Position numbers and translations under genes: made by a program | Part shown: piece after piece, positions 1 to 7,251 of the stretch | Position numbering within the stretch: the stretch's first letter is position 1 | Layout: each line of letters opens with the position of its first letter | The notes under the pieces: model-generated | What the model was told of the DNA's origin: nothing | Databases searched by the model: none | The model's input: only the letters and a program-made list of their open reading frames with translations | DNA from: Proteiniphilum sp. UBA5267 | GTDB taxonomy: Bacteria; Bacteroidota; Bacteroidia; Bacteroidales; Dysgonomonadaceae | NCBI GenBank assembly: GCA_002411515.1 | Contig: DHTF01000028.1 | Coordinates: 12,897 to 27,571 of the forward strand | Reading direction: 5' to 3' | Length of the DNA stretch: 14,675 bases

Positions 1-141
1 GATGTACAGGACCTTTCACTGGTGTTACGGAGTTTCGAGCGTTTCAACTACCGGGTGGTGTACTATTTTATGCGGGAAGGAGTGGTTACAGATACCCAGA
101 AAGAGCGGCTCGACGAATTGATGTATTATCTAGAGATGTAG
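1..141 (+). CDS. C-terminal end of a probable CBS-domain protein (5' end outside window)
   Basis: The frame is open from base 1 to a TAG at 139-141 and gives the last 46 residues of a protein whose start lies upstream. The tail contains a run of aromatic and hydrophobic residues (FNYRVVYYFM) and ends in DELMYYLEM. I recall this kind of ending in the roughly 220-residue CBS-domain (AcuB-like) proteins encoded just upstream of nadK in Bacteroidales, and the position supports the same identity. CBS domains bind adenosine ligands and usually act as regulators. The adenosine-binding part is not in this window, so the family call rests on the tail and on synteny. The gene is followed by nadK after 46 bases with no terminator visible, so the two are probably cotranscribed. 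Confidence 0.55.
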   Translation, partial: DVQDLSLVLRSFERFNYRVVYYFMREGVVTDTQKERLDELMYYLEM

Positions 142-187
142 TCCGTTTTGGATGTGAGATGAAAAGTAGAAATTGAAAAAAGTATAG

Positions 188-1078
188 ATGAAATTTGCGT
201 TATTCGGGAGCATGTTCCCCGACAGAACTGCCAAAGCGGAAGAACAGATATTTGGGGTTTGTGAGGCGATCAAACGGCACGGGGGAGAGTTGATCTTGCC
301 CGAAAACTTTTTTCTTTCATTGCCGGGGTATATACAACAAAAAGTAGGTCCTCTCTGCGAACTGGCAGAGACTCTGCCTCAGGTAGACATGGTCGTGAGC
401 GTGGGCGGTGACGGAACCTTTTTGCGGACGGCAACCACCGTAGGCGATTCAGGCATTCCTGTTCTGGGTATCAATACGGGGCGACTGGGCTTTTTAGCTG
501 CGATCAACTACTCCGATGTGGAAGAAACCCTGCAGGAGGTAATGGATAATTCCTATAATGTGCAGGAACGCACCTTGCTGAAAATGTCCACCGATGAGGC
601 TTTTCCCCCTGAGTATTTCAACAACCATGCACTGAATGAAGTGGCTCTTCTGAAGCAGGATACGGCTTCCATGCTTTCCATTCATGCATATATCAATAAC
701 GATTACCTGACTTCATATCAGGCCGACGGACTGATTATCTCAACTCCTACCGGTTCTACCGCTTATTCACTGAGCATAGGCGGTTCCATTTTGTCACCTA
801 CCATTCCCAGTATCATTCTTTCGCCCATTGCACCCCATAACCTCACCTCGCGTTCGCTGGTGGTGGACGATAGTAGCATCATCTCACTGAAGGTGGAAAG
901 CCGCAGCCACATGTTCCTGGTGTCGGTCGATGGCCAGTCGCGTGTGCTCGACGAAACTGTCAACATTCAGGTGCGGAAAGACGATTATACATTGCGTGTG
1001 GTAAAGAGGCTGGGCCATACCTTCTACCAAACTCTCCGCGATAAGTTGATGTGGGGAGCAGATGTACGAAAAAAATAA
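188..1078 (+). CDS. nadK: NAD kinase
   Basis: Cytoplasmic enzyme that phosphorylates NAD+ to NADP+ using ATP or another NTP. The 296-residue length is normal for the bacterial family. The hallmark GGDGT motif is at residues 73-77, with D75 as the expected catalytic Asp. The NE pair is at 150-151 (in NNHALNEV). The second conserved block, from GLIISTPTGSTAY (181) to the GG at 198-199, and the SPIAPH block at 212-217 are all intact. The ATG at 188 is the first in frame and gives an N-terminus (MKFALFGSMF) typical of Bacteroidetes NadK. There is no Shine-Dalgarno sequence, only A-rich sequence upstream. No separate promoter is seen in the 46-base gap, so expression with the upstream CBS gene is likely. 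The stop codon lies inside a hairpin shared with the convergent operon. Confidence 0.97.
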   Translation: MKFALFGSMFPDRTAKAEEQIFGVCEAIKRHGGELILPENFFLSLPGYIQQKVGPLCELAETLPQVDMVVSVGGDGTFLRTATTVGDSGIPVLGINTGRLGFLAAINYSDVEETLQEVMDNSYNVQERTLLKMSTDEAFPPEYFNNHALNEVALLKQDTASMLSIHAYINNDYLTSYQADGLIISTPTGSTAYSLSIGGSILSPTIPSIILSPIAPHNLTSRSLVVDDSSIISLKVESRSHMFLVSVDGQSRVLDETVNIQVRKDDYTLRVVKRLGHTFYQTLRDKLMWGADVRKK

Positions 1079-1115
1079 GAGAGGTAGGGGCAATAGCTCC
1101 TCCACCTCTTATTTT
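1072..1115. terminator. Shared hairpin between convergent nadK and the decarboxylase operon
   Basis: AAAATAAGAG at 1072-1081 pairs with CTCTTATTTT at 1106-1115, with partial pairing of the G-rich and C-rich inner segments. The arms are A-rich on one side and T-rich on the other, so the hairpin could end transcripts arriving from either side: nadK, whose TAA is inside the left arm, and the operon on the minus strand. Confidence 0.65.
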
Positions 1116-1150
1116 ACTGTTGTATCCTCAGTTTATTCTCTATCCTTGGA

Positions 1151-1200
1151 CTCTGTATTCGCTTTATCCTCCTGATTCTGTATTCGCTTTATCCTCCTGA
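1151..1200. repeat. 25-bp perfect-register tandem duplication (one mismatch)
   Basis: Bases 1151-1175 and 1176-1200 are two adjacent copies of a 25-base unit that differ only at the first base (C versus T). The unit is not a multiple of three. It covers the C-terminal codons of the small minus-strand gene at 1164-1316 and shifts that gene's frame, see the findings. Confidence 0.95.
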
Positions 1201-1316
1201 TAGGGAAGATACTTTTCGAGGGCAATAATCATCAGGTAGAAGAGTGCCATGAAAATAAAAATTCCGACTATACCGATTACTGCAATGAGCAAGGCTGTTT
1301 CTACTGTTGGTGTCAT
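1164..1316 (-). CDS. Small single-helix membrane protein, probable minimal OadG/MmdE-like gamma subunit
   Basis: This 50-residue reading frame starts with ATG at 1316, only 12 bases after the stop of the second beta subunit, so it is the last gene of the operon. Residues 8-34 form one long hydrophobic helix (ALLIAVIGIVGIFIFMALFY then LMIIAL), followed by a short charged cytoplasmic tail EKYLPYQEDKANTESGG. One N-terminal helix with glycine-spaced hydrophobics followed by a polar tail is the pattern of OadG-type gamma subunits of Na+-translocating decarboxylases. Veillonella methylmalonyl-CoA decarboxylase also has a tiny subunit, MmdE. The assignment is an inference from topology and position, not a confident sequence match. 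The last two residues and the stop are created by a tandem duplication. Without it the frame would end in ESKDRE, giving 52 residues. Confidence 0.7.
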   Translation of the reverse strand: MTPTVETALLIAVIGIVGIFIFMALFYLMIIALEKYLPYQEDKANTESGG

Positions 1317-1328
1317 ATCATTTTTGTT

Positions 1329-2480
1329 TTAAGCGAGTAAAGGAACCAGTGTGAGTATAATACCTCCGGCAACCACCGAACCGATCTGTCCGCCCACGTT
1401 GGCACTGATAGCCGGCATAAGCAAATAGTTGTAAGGGTCTTCTTTTTGGCCCATCTGATGAATGACCCGTGCCGACATGGGGAAGGCAGAGATGCCACAG
1501 GCTCCCACCATCGGGTTAATTTTATTGCCTTCTTTCCTGAACAGATTCAGGAACTTGGCAAAGATCACACCGCCAAATGTATCAAATACAAAAGCAAACA
1601 AGCCCAATGCAATGATGAACAACGTATCGAGACGAATAAAACGTTCGGCAGTCATGGTACTTGCAATGGTAATTCCAAGGAGGATGGTTACCAGGCTCGA
1701 CAATTCATTCTGTGCCGAAAGTGACAGTTTATTCAGTACACCGCACTCACGTATGAGGTTGCCAAACATCAGGAATCCGATCAGAGCAAGCGAGGAGGGC
1801 GCGATGATGCCTGCCGCAACCGTGATGACAATGGGAAAAGCAATCAACGCCTTTTTTGAGATCTTCCTGTTGTTGTTGCCGGTCATTCTAATTAGCCGCT
1901 CTTTTCGAGATGTGAGTAGTTTGATGACCGGGGGTTGAATTATGGGTACAAGTGCCATGTAGGAGTAGGCTGCCACAGAGATGGGTCCCAGCAGATTGGG
2001 AGCAAACCGCGATGCCACTACAATGGAGGTGGGACCGTCAGCTGCACCGATGATACCGATTGAGGCTGCTTCCCGGATGTCGTAACCTATCAGGGCCGCC
2101 AACAGCATGGTTAGGAAGATGCCGAACTGCGCCGCTGCACCGAACAACAATAGCGATGGATTGCGAAACAGTGGGGTGAAATCGATCATGGCTCCAATGG
2201 CAATAAAAATAAGGAGAGGGAAAATCTCGGTTGCTATACCTGCTTCAAAAAAGACATTCAGAACGCCCTCCACTGCCTTCCCTGTCGCAGGATCAATTTG
2301 CGTTAAGGCAGAAGAGAGGGGTATATTCACCAGAATGGCGCCAAATCCCATTGGTAATAGCAACGTCGGTTCATAGTTCTTGGCAATAGCAAGATAAATG
2401 AGAATTAATCCCACCGCTATCATCACCAGGTGTTGCCATGTCATACCTGCTATGGCAGGCAATAATTGTTCTATTCCCAT
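1329..2480 (-). CDS. Second Na+-translocating decarboxylase beta subunit (OadB/MmdB paralogue)
   Basis: A 383-residue polytopic inner-membrane protein of the OadB family, which decarboxylates carboxybiotin and exports Na+. The catalytic block ASIGIIGAADGPT (139-151) contains D148, equivalent to Klebsiella OadB D203. AYSYM supplies Y174 (Y229). INPMVG and GISAFPMSAR supply N322, G326, S331 and R338 (N373, G377, S382, R389). N361 matches the C-terminal Asn that I recall as a Na+ ligand (N412). All known functional residues are therefore present and the protein should be active. It clearly differs from the neighbouring beta subunit: GAADGPTS versus GGADGPTA, VGACGISAF versus IGNAGVSAV, and SANVGG versus GPNVAG. 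It lacks the longer N-terminus of its paralogue. An intrinsic terminator precedes it and a small gamma-like gene follows it. Whether it pairs with the local alpha subunit or with one elsewhere cannot be read from the sequence. Confidence 0.93.
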   Translation of the reverse strand: MGIEQLLPAIAGMTWQHLVMIAVGLILIYLAIAKNYEPTLLLPMGFGAILVNIPLSSALTQIDPATGKAVEGVLNVFFEAGIATEIFPLLIFIAIGAMIDFTPLFRNPSLLLFGAAAQFGIFLTMLLAALIGYDIREAASIGIIGAADGPTSIVVASRFAPNLLGPISVAAYSYMALVPIIQPPVIKLLTSRKERLIRMTGNNNRKISKKALIAFPIVITVAAGIIAPSSLALIGFLMFGNLIRECGVLNKLSLSAQNELSSLVTILLGITIASTMTAERFIRLDTLFIIALGLFAFVFDTFGGVIFAKFLNLFRKEGNKINPMVGACGISAFPMSARVIHQMGQKEDPYNYLLMPAISANVGGQIGSVVAGGIILTLVPLLA

Positions 2481-2492
2481 AATTAAACGGAT

Positions 2493-2576
2493 AATGCTTT
2501 TGTTTTTTGAATGTTGTAAGAAAAAAAAAGTGAAGAGATATTTATTTATCTCTTCACTTTAACAAACAAAAGCATT
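2493..2576. repeat. Outer inverted repeat enclosing the inter-beta terminator
   Basis: A 13-base arm at 2493-2505 (AATGCTTTTGTTT) is perfectly inverted at 2564-2576. The arms flank the terminator hairpin at 2521-2560, so the whole gap between the two beta genes can fold as one long nested structure. Confidence 0.85.
2521..2560 (-). terminator. Intrinsic terminator between the two beta-subunit genes
   Basis: Arms 2527-2540 and 2547-2560 are perfect 14-base inverted copies (AAAGTGAAGAGATA) around a 6-base loop. On the minus strand the hairpin is followed directly by a run of nine T (bases 2521-2529). This is a textbook rho-independent terminator facing operon transcription, and it lies after the first beta subunit. 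Transcription of the second beta subunit and its small partner would need readthrough or a separate start. I found no TAnnTTTG element in the gap. Confidence 0.85.
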
Positions 2577-2582
2577 TATTGT

Positions 2583-3743
2583 TTAATAAAGGAATCCAAG
2601 CATTAAACCTGCAGCGGTTGCCGAAGCAATGACCCCTGCCACATTGGGCCCCATGGCGTGCATTAGCAGGTGGTTGGTTGAATCATATTCAAGTCCCACA
2701 ATCTGAGACATTCTGGCCGATCCAGGAACGGCCGATACGCCGGCATTGCCAATGAGCGGGTTGATCTTGTTGCCCTCTCTTAAAAAGAGATTGAAAAATT
2801 TCACAAACAATATACCCGCACAGGTAGCGATAGAAAAGGCTAGAGCGCCCATCAGGAAAATCTTAACCGACGCAGCCGTGAGGAACGTGGTTGCCTGGGT
2901 GGAAACACCCACCATTAATCCCAATAGGATGGTTACGATATCAATCATTGGACCTCGCGCTGTTTCTGCCAAGCGACGTGTAACGCCAGATTCTTTCAGA
3001 AGGTTACCGAAAAACAACATCCCCAGCAGTGGCAATCCGGAAGGAACCAGAAATGTGGTCATGAGCAGACCGATAACGGGAAATATTATTTTTTCACTTT
3101 GAGACACGACGCGTGGGGACTTCATGCGGATAAGCTTCTCTTTTTTTGTGGTGAGCATCCGCATGAAAGGTGGTTGCAATATCGGTATTAATGCCATGTA
3201 GGAATAGGCCGAAATGGCTACAGCACCCAGCAAATGAGGAGCCAGTTTAGATGTGAGGAAAATGGCTGTAGGTCCATCTGCACCTCCGATAATCCCGATT
3301 GAAGCAGCCTCGTTGGGCTCAAATCCCAACTGTAGGGCAATCATGTAAGCTCCAAAAATTCCAAACTGACAAGCTGCACCCACCAGAATCAACTTAGGAT
3401 TAGCTATCAAGGCGGAAAAATCGGTCATGGCTCCAATACCCAGGAATATCAAGGGAGGATACCATCCTTTTTCGACACCCTGATACAATATATTCAGCAC
3501 CGATCCCTCTTCGTATACGCCAATTTCGAGATTTGCCGAGAGATCGAAAGGAATATTTCCTATCAGAATACCAAATCCTATCGGTACCAACAGCAAAGGT
3601 TCAAATTCATAACGAATAGCCAAGAATATAAACAGGATACCAAAGAAGATCATGATAACGTGACCCAATTCTACATTGGCAAATCCTGTGTTAATAAAAA
3701 AGGTGTTTAGATTGTCAATTAAAAAATCAAAAAAATGTTCCAT
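2583..3743 (-). CDS. mmdB: Methylmalonyl-CoA decarboxylase beta subunit, Na+-translocating (carboxybiotin decarboxylase)
   Basis: A polytopic inner-membrane protein that decarboxylates carboxybiotin on the carrier protein and couples this to Na+ export. From the ATG at 3743 it has 386 residues. This ATG comes one base after the TAA of the biotin carrier gene. A TTG three codons further upstream (3752) could also open the frame, but the ATG makes a cleaner coupled start. Functional residues are complete, numbered from the ATG: D156 in GGADGPT (OadB D203), Y182 in AYSYM (Y229), N328, G332, S337 and R344 in the INPLIGNAGVSAV...SAR block (N373, G377, S382, R389), and N367 in GPNVAG. It follows the canonical OadB pattern more closely than the second copy, and it is directly coupled to the biotin carrier. 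It is therefore the likely main beta subunit. A strong terminator lies just after it. Confidence 0.95.
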   Translation of the reverse strand: MEHFFDFLIDNLNTFFINTGFANVELGHVIMIFFGILFIFLAIRYEFEPLLLVPIGFGILIGNIPFDLSANLEIGVYEEGSVLNILYQGVEKGWYPPLIFLGIGAMTDFSALIANPKLILVGAACQFGIFGAYMIALQLGFEPNEAASIGIIGGADGPTAIFLTSKLAPHLLGAVAISAYSYMALIPILQPPFMRMLTTKKEKLIRMKSPRVVSQSEKIIFPVIGLLMTTFLVPSGLPLLGMLFFGNLLKESGVTRRLAETARGPMIDIVTILLGLMVGVSTQATTFLTAASVKIFLMGALAFSIATCAGILFVKFFNLFLREGNKINPLIGNAGVSAVPGSARMSQIVGLEYDSTNHLLMHAMGPNVAGVIASATAAGLMLGFLY

Positions 3744-3744
3744 C

Positions 3745-4185
3745 TTATCCAACTATTACAATCAGTTCTGATCCTTCCAAAACTGAATCACCTTTTCTTA
3801 TCTTTATTTCCTGTATCATGCCATCTCTGTCTGCAATAATGTTGTTCTCCATCTTCATCGCTTCCAGAATGAGCAGTTTCTGTCCTTTCTTCACCCTGTC
3901 TCCCACATTACAAGTGATATCGAGGATGATACCTGGTAGTGGTGATTTCAGCGAGTTTGCACCCGAAGGTGATGATTGTTTTGAAACTGGTGAATTTACT
4001 TCAGGGTTTGGAGAACCGGCCTGGGCCGCTTTTTTAAACGGAGAGGGAACTTGTTTTTTTGTTTTTTTCTCGATCCCGACCGTGTAAGGGGTCCCATTAA
4101 CTTCCACTTCTGCGGTATCGTCGCCTACGTTGTTTACAACAACACTGTAGAGGCTGCCATTTATTCTGTATTTGTATTCTTTCAT
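3745..4185 (-). CDS. Biotin carrier subunit of the decarboxylase (biotin/lipoyl-attachment protein)
   Basis: A 146-residue soluble carrier that shuttles CO2 as carboxybiotin from the alpha subunit to the membrane beta subunit. The N-terminal 40 residues form a small beta-rich segment (KYRINGSLYSVVV...). Residues about 41-80 are a flexible linker rich in Pro, Ser, Ala and Lys. The C-terminal biotinyl domain runs from LPGIILDI (83) to the end. The attachment motif EAMKM is at 108-112, with K111 as the biotinylated lysine. The position between the gamma-like gene and beta, and the one-base gap to the beta ATG, fit the role of MmdC/gamma in Veillonella or of the OadA C-terminal domain in Klebsiella. 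The biotin ligase needed to modify it is not in the window. Confidence 0.95.
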   Translation of the reverse strand: MKEYKYRINGSLYSVVVNNVGDDTAEVEVNGTPYTVGIEKKTKKQVPSPFKKAAQAGSPNPEVNSPVSKQSSPSGANSLKSPLPGIILDITCNVGDRVKKGQKLLILEAMKMENNIIADRDGMIQEIKIRKGDSVLEGSELIVIVG

Positions 4186-4220
4186 CTTCTAATGCATTAA
4201 ATTATAAAACTGTTACTTTC

Positions 4221-5135
4221 TTATTTGGGAAGTTGTCTCAGACCATAAATTTTTGAACTCCATGGAGAGTAATTTCTGCTTATTTTGTTGAATGTGAGGA
4301 TGGTATGTTCAATGTCATGTACATCGCTCTGTTCCTCATGAAGTGCCATAAAAATGGCAGAGAGTACTTCTCCCGGTATTTCATTTTTGTCAGGGTTAAT
4401 CCCAACAGTAACAGTTGCCTCTTCCGCTTTCCTTTTGTTACTTATACGCACTGAAGTTTTACCCACCAGTTTAAATATAACGTAAAGTAGAACAAGTGCA
4501 AGAAACACTACTAACATTGATGTTATTGTCATAGATGCTCCAAATTTATCCTGATTTTTAAATCTTTCGATTTTCTCGTTTTTGTCGAGTGTAAAATTAT
4601 TGGTGCTGGGTGTAACTCTTTCCAAGGCGGTGAGTTGATTTATTCCCTCCTTGTTAAATTTCACTCCATCAGTTTTATAACCCCATGAGACATCTGCCAA
4701 CTGACCTTCAGGTATGACTATTTCGTCGATCAGTTTGGTTCCGCTTTCATCGTATAAGGCAATGTAATTTTCCTTATTGGGGTCCAGCTCGAAACTTACA
4801 TAGAAAGTACCCTGGTAAGGTTTATTACTTGCCCAAAACAGCACATGTTGGTGAGGTGCAAGCTTGGTAAGTACATCACCCTTCGGAATGGGATACTTCC
4901 TCGGATTCGACCTGTCGTTTGTAAGAAATAGTCCTCCTATATCCTGTGTCTTGGCACTGTTGTTGAATATTTCGATCCATCCGCTTCTTTTCCCATAATC
5001 ATCTACGTAGTTCTGTTCATTGATCACCAACACCTCGTTGATAACGAATCTTGGATTTTGAACTCTTCCAGAACAGGCTACAAACAGCGGTAGAAGAAAG
5101 AAAGCAAAATATTTTAGTAAATTCTTCATATTCAT
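4221..5135 (-). CDS. Lipoprotein-like lamin-tail domain fused to OadG (decarboxylase gamma/delta subunit)
   Basis: A 304-residue protein with four parts. Residues 1-20 are a signal peptide ending FVA before C21, a lipobox-like site. Residues about 28-155 read as a lamin tail domain (LTD): NEVLVIN, SGWIEIFN, IGGLFLTND, NPRKYPIPKG, HVLFWASNK, YIALYDESG and KLIDE follow the family's strand order. Residues about 202-223 are a transmembrane helix (ITSMLVVFLALVLLYVIFKL). The charged cytoplasmic tail ends with IPGEVLSAIFMAL and YSPWSSKIYGLRQLP, which resemble the OadG C-terminus. By inference the LTD lies in the periplasm and the tail contacts the alpha and biotin subunits. It starts 3 bases after the mmdA stop and is followed by the carrier gene, so it is placed where Veillonella has mmdD. 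OadG proteins are normally around 80-120 residues; the excess is the LTD. What the LTD binds is unknown. Confidence 0.85.
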   Translation of the reverse strand: MNMKNLLKYFAFFLLPLFVACSGRVQNPRFVINEVLVINEQNYVDDYGKRSGWIEIFNNSAKTQDIGGLFLTNDRSNPRKYPIPKGDVLTKLAPHQHVLFWASNKPYQGTFYVSFELDPNKENYIALYDESGTKLIDEIVIPEGQLADVSWGYKTDGVKFNKEGINQLTALERVTPSTNNFTLDKNEKIERFKNQDKFGASMTITSMLVVFLALVLLYVIFKLVGKTSVRISNKRKAEEATVTVGINPDKNEIPGEVLSAIFMALHEEQSDVHDIEHTILTFNKISRNYSPWSSKIYGLRQLPK

Positions 5136-5138
5136 TTC

Positions 5139-6701
5139 TTACAATGGAAGGTTATCATGCTTCTTTGGAGGATTCTGAAGTTTCTTGGTCATTGTCTGCT
5201 GCAAAGCACGGATGATGCGAAATCTCGTATTCCTGGGCTCAATTACATCGTCGATATAACCATATCTGGCTGCCTCGTATGGATTGGCAAAAAGGTTGTT
5301 GTATTCCTGTTTTTTCTCTTCAAACACGGCTGCCTGTTTTTGTGGATCAGTTTCTTTTGCAATGTCTTTGCTATAAAGAACTTCTACGGCACCATCGGCA
5401 CCCATTACAGCAATCTCGGCGCTCGGCCATGCGTAGTTGATGTCTCCTCTAAGCTGCTTGCAGCTCATCACGATATGTGCTCCACCGTATGATTTCCGCA
5501 AGGTTACAGTAATCTTGGGTACGGTAGCTTCCCCGTATGCATAGAGTAATTTCGCACCGTGTGTGATGACGCCTCCGTATTCCTGTCCTGTTCCTGGGAG
5601 GAAGCCGGGAACATCCACCAAAGAAACGATGGGTATATTGAACGCATCGCAGAAGCGAACAAACCGGGCTGCCTTACGAGAGGCATTGATATCGAGCACA
5701 CCCGCCAGATATTTAGGTTGGTTGGCCACGATACCTACCGACTGGCCATTGAATCTGGCAAAGCCTACGATGATGTTTTTAGCATAGTCGGCGTGTACTT
5801 CCAGAAATTCGCCCTTGTCGATAATAGCACCAATTACTTCATACATGTCGTATGGCTTATTGGGGCTGTCGGGAATGATTTCATTGAGTCCATCCTCAAG
5901 TCGGTCAATGGGATCATCGTTTTGATAGAGAGGAGCCTCTTCCAGGTTGTTCTGGGGAATGAAACCCAACAGTTGGCGGATTACTCTGATACCGTTTTCT
6001 TCAGAATCCACGGAGAATTGTGCCACGCCCGATTTGGCGGCATGTACAGAGGCACCGCCGAGGTTCTCCTGTGTTACATCTTCACCTGTGACGGTCTTCA
6101 CTACCTTGGGACCGGTAAGAAACATATAGGATGTGCCCTGGGTCATGATGATAAAGTCTGTCAGGGCAGGAGAGTAAACTGCACCTCCCGCACAAGGTCC
6201 GAAAATACCGGAAATCTGAGGAATCACGCCCGAAGCAAGAATGTTCCGTTGGAAAATCTCCGCGTAACCGGCCAATGCATTGATACCTTCCTGAATACGG
6301 GCACCACCTGAGTCATTGATGCCGATTAACGGGGCACCCATTTTCATGGCCTGATCCATTACTTTACATATCTTCTGTGCATGCATTTCAGATAGTGAAC
6401 CGCCCGAAACAGTGAAATCCTGTGCAAATACATAAACCAGCCTGCCCTCGATGGTTCCATATCCTGTTACAACGCCATCGCCCAGGAACTTGGTCTTTTC
6501 CATACCGAAGTTGTGTGAACGATGTTCCACGAACATGTCAAATTCTTCGAAGCTACCTTCATCCAGAAGCATAAAAATACGTTCACGGGCGGTATATTTT
6601 CCCTTTTGGTGCTGTGATTCAATTCTTTTTTCACCACCACCCAAACGAGCTTTTTCACGGAGTTGAATAAGCTCTTTTACTTTATCAAGTTGATTACTCA
6701 T
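5139..6701 (-). CDS. mmdA: Methylmalonyl-CoA decarboxylase alpha subunit (carboxyltransferase)
   Basis: A 520-residue member of the acyl-CoA carboxyltransferase family. It transfers the carboxyl group of methylmalonyl-CoA to biotin on the carrier protein, releasing propionyl-CoA. Both crotonase-like halves are present. In the N-terminal half, SGGAR is at 131-135 and GPCAGGA at 168-174. In the C-terminal half, DVPGFLPG is at 363-370 and YGGAH at 405-409, and [12 protein letters not shown] (418-429) contains D420, which aligns from memory with the substrate-selecting Asp of propionyl-CoA carboxylases. By sequence alone it could be a propionyl-CoA carboxylase beta subunit. The adjacent epimerase, biotin carrier and Na+ pump subunits, and the absence of a biotin carboxylase, favour the decarboxylase. 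The ATG at 6701 gives the usual N-terminus, and the gene follows the epimerase after 33 bases. Confidence 0.95.
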   Translation of the reverse strand: MSNQLDKVKELIQLREKARLGGGEKRIESQHQKGKYTARERIFMLLDEGSFEEFDMFVEHRSHNFGMEKTKFLGDGVVTGYGTIEGRLVYVFAQDFTVSGGSLSEMHAQKICKVMDQAMKMGAPLIGINDSGGARIQEGINALAGYAEIFQRNILASGVIPQISGIFGPCAGGAVYSPALTDFIIMTQGTSYMFLTGPKVVKTVTGEDVTQENLGGASVHAAKSGVAQFSVDSEENGIRVIRQLLGFIPQNNLEEAPLYQNDDPIDRLEDGLNEIIPDSPNKPYDMYEVIGAIIDKGEFLEVHADYAKNIIVGFARFNGQSVGIVANQPKYLAGVLDINASRKAARFVRFCDAFNIPIVSLVDVPGFLPGTGQEYGGVITHGAKLLYAYGEATVPKITVTLRKSYGGAHIVMSCKQLRGDINYAWPSAEIAVMGADGAVEVLYSKDIAKETDPQKQAAVFEEKKQEYNNLFANPYEAARYGYIDDVIEPRNTRFRIIRALQQTMTKKLQNPPKKHDNLPL

Positions 6702-6734
6702 AAAAATATGTTTATTAATATTATTCTTCAGGAC

Positions 6735-7142
6735 TTACTCGGGATGTTCGCATAATTCAGTCAATACGCTACCCGTAGATTTAGGGTGAAGAAAGGCAAT
6801 GCGCAACCCTTCGGCTCCGCCGCGTGCTTCTTTGTCTATCAGTCGCACACCCTTCTCTTCGGCTTCCTTCAAAGCTTCGTTTACATTTTTAGTTGCGTAG
6901 GCAATGTGATGCACTCCTTCGCCTTTTTTCTCAATGAATTTGGCTATGGTGCTCTCTTCACTGGTGGGCTCCAAGAGTTCTATCTTGGTGGATCCAATCT
7001 TAAAGAAAGCAGTTTTTACTTTTTGGTCTTCCACGGTTTCTACGTTGTAGCATTTGAGTCCCAAAATCCCTTCATAATAGGGAAGTTGTTCCTCAATACT
7101 TTTTACAGCGATGCCAATGTGTTCAATGTGTGTTATTTCCAT
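6735..7142 (-). CDS. mce: Methylmalonyl-CoA epimerase
   Basis: A 135-residue vicinal-oxygen-chelate (glyoxalase-fold) enzyme that interconverts (R)- and (S)-methylmalonyl-CoA. It links the B12-dependent mutase product to the decarboxylase. Expected metal ligands are visible: H8 in IEHIGIAV, E55 in KIELLEP, H79 in GVHHIAY and E129 in LTELCEHP, corresponding from memory to H12, Q65, H91 and E141 of the Propionibacterium enzyme. The length is typical. It is the first gene of the operon and has a TAnnTTTG element about 30 bases upstream of the ATG. The mutase genes themselves are not in the window. Confidence 0.95.
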   Translation of the reverse strand: MEITHIEHIGIAVKSIEEQLPYYEGILGLKCYNVETVEDQKVKTAFFKIGSTKIELLEPTSEESTIAKFIEKKGEGVHHIAYATKNVNEALKEAEEKGVRLIDKEARGGAEGLRIAFLHPKSTGSVLTELCEHPE

Positions 7143-7172
7143 ATAAATGTCTGTTTAATTAGTTTTATGTTA

Positions 7173-7208
7173 CAAAAGTACCCTTTTCCACCTTAATATG
7201 AGAACAAA
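7173..7208 (-). promoter_or_regulatory. Probable promoter of the methylmalonyl-CoA decarboxylase operon
   Basis: On the minus strand TACTTTTG (7173-7180) matches the Bacteroidetes -7 consensus TAnnTTTG. A TTTG lies at 7205-7208, but 24 bases away rather than the usual 19-21, so the -33 part is uncertain. Transcription would start near 7166 and leave a leader of about 25 bases before mce. Confidence 0.6.
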
Positions 7209-7251
7209 AAAGAATTAAATCTTTTACGTCTTCCTCTGTGAGCGGTATGAT

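Noticed and set aside
1329..2480. Possible loss of a key Na+-binding Asn in the second beta subunit (VGACG where the first copy has IGNAG)
   Set aside because: Counting the spacing of Klebsiella residues N373, G377, S382 and R389 shows that N373 is the Asn of INP(L/M), which both copies keep. The varying Asn is a neighbouring position, so only a second-shell change is claimed.
5559..6311. 250-codon open frame on the plus strand
   Set aside because: It lies entirely antisense to mmdA, has no recognisable domain, and mmdA has full family motifs. It is a shadow frame.
7208..7225. AAAAGA/TCTTTT hairpin after pfkA as a terminator
   Set aside because: Only six A-T rich pairs with a short T-tract on the minus strand; too weak to call.
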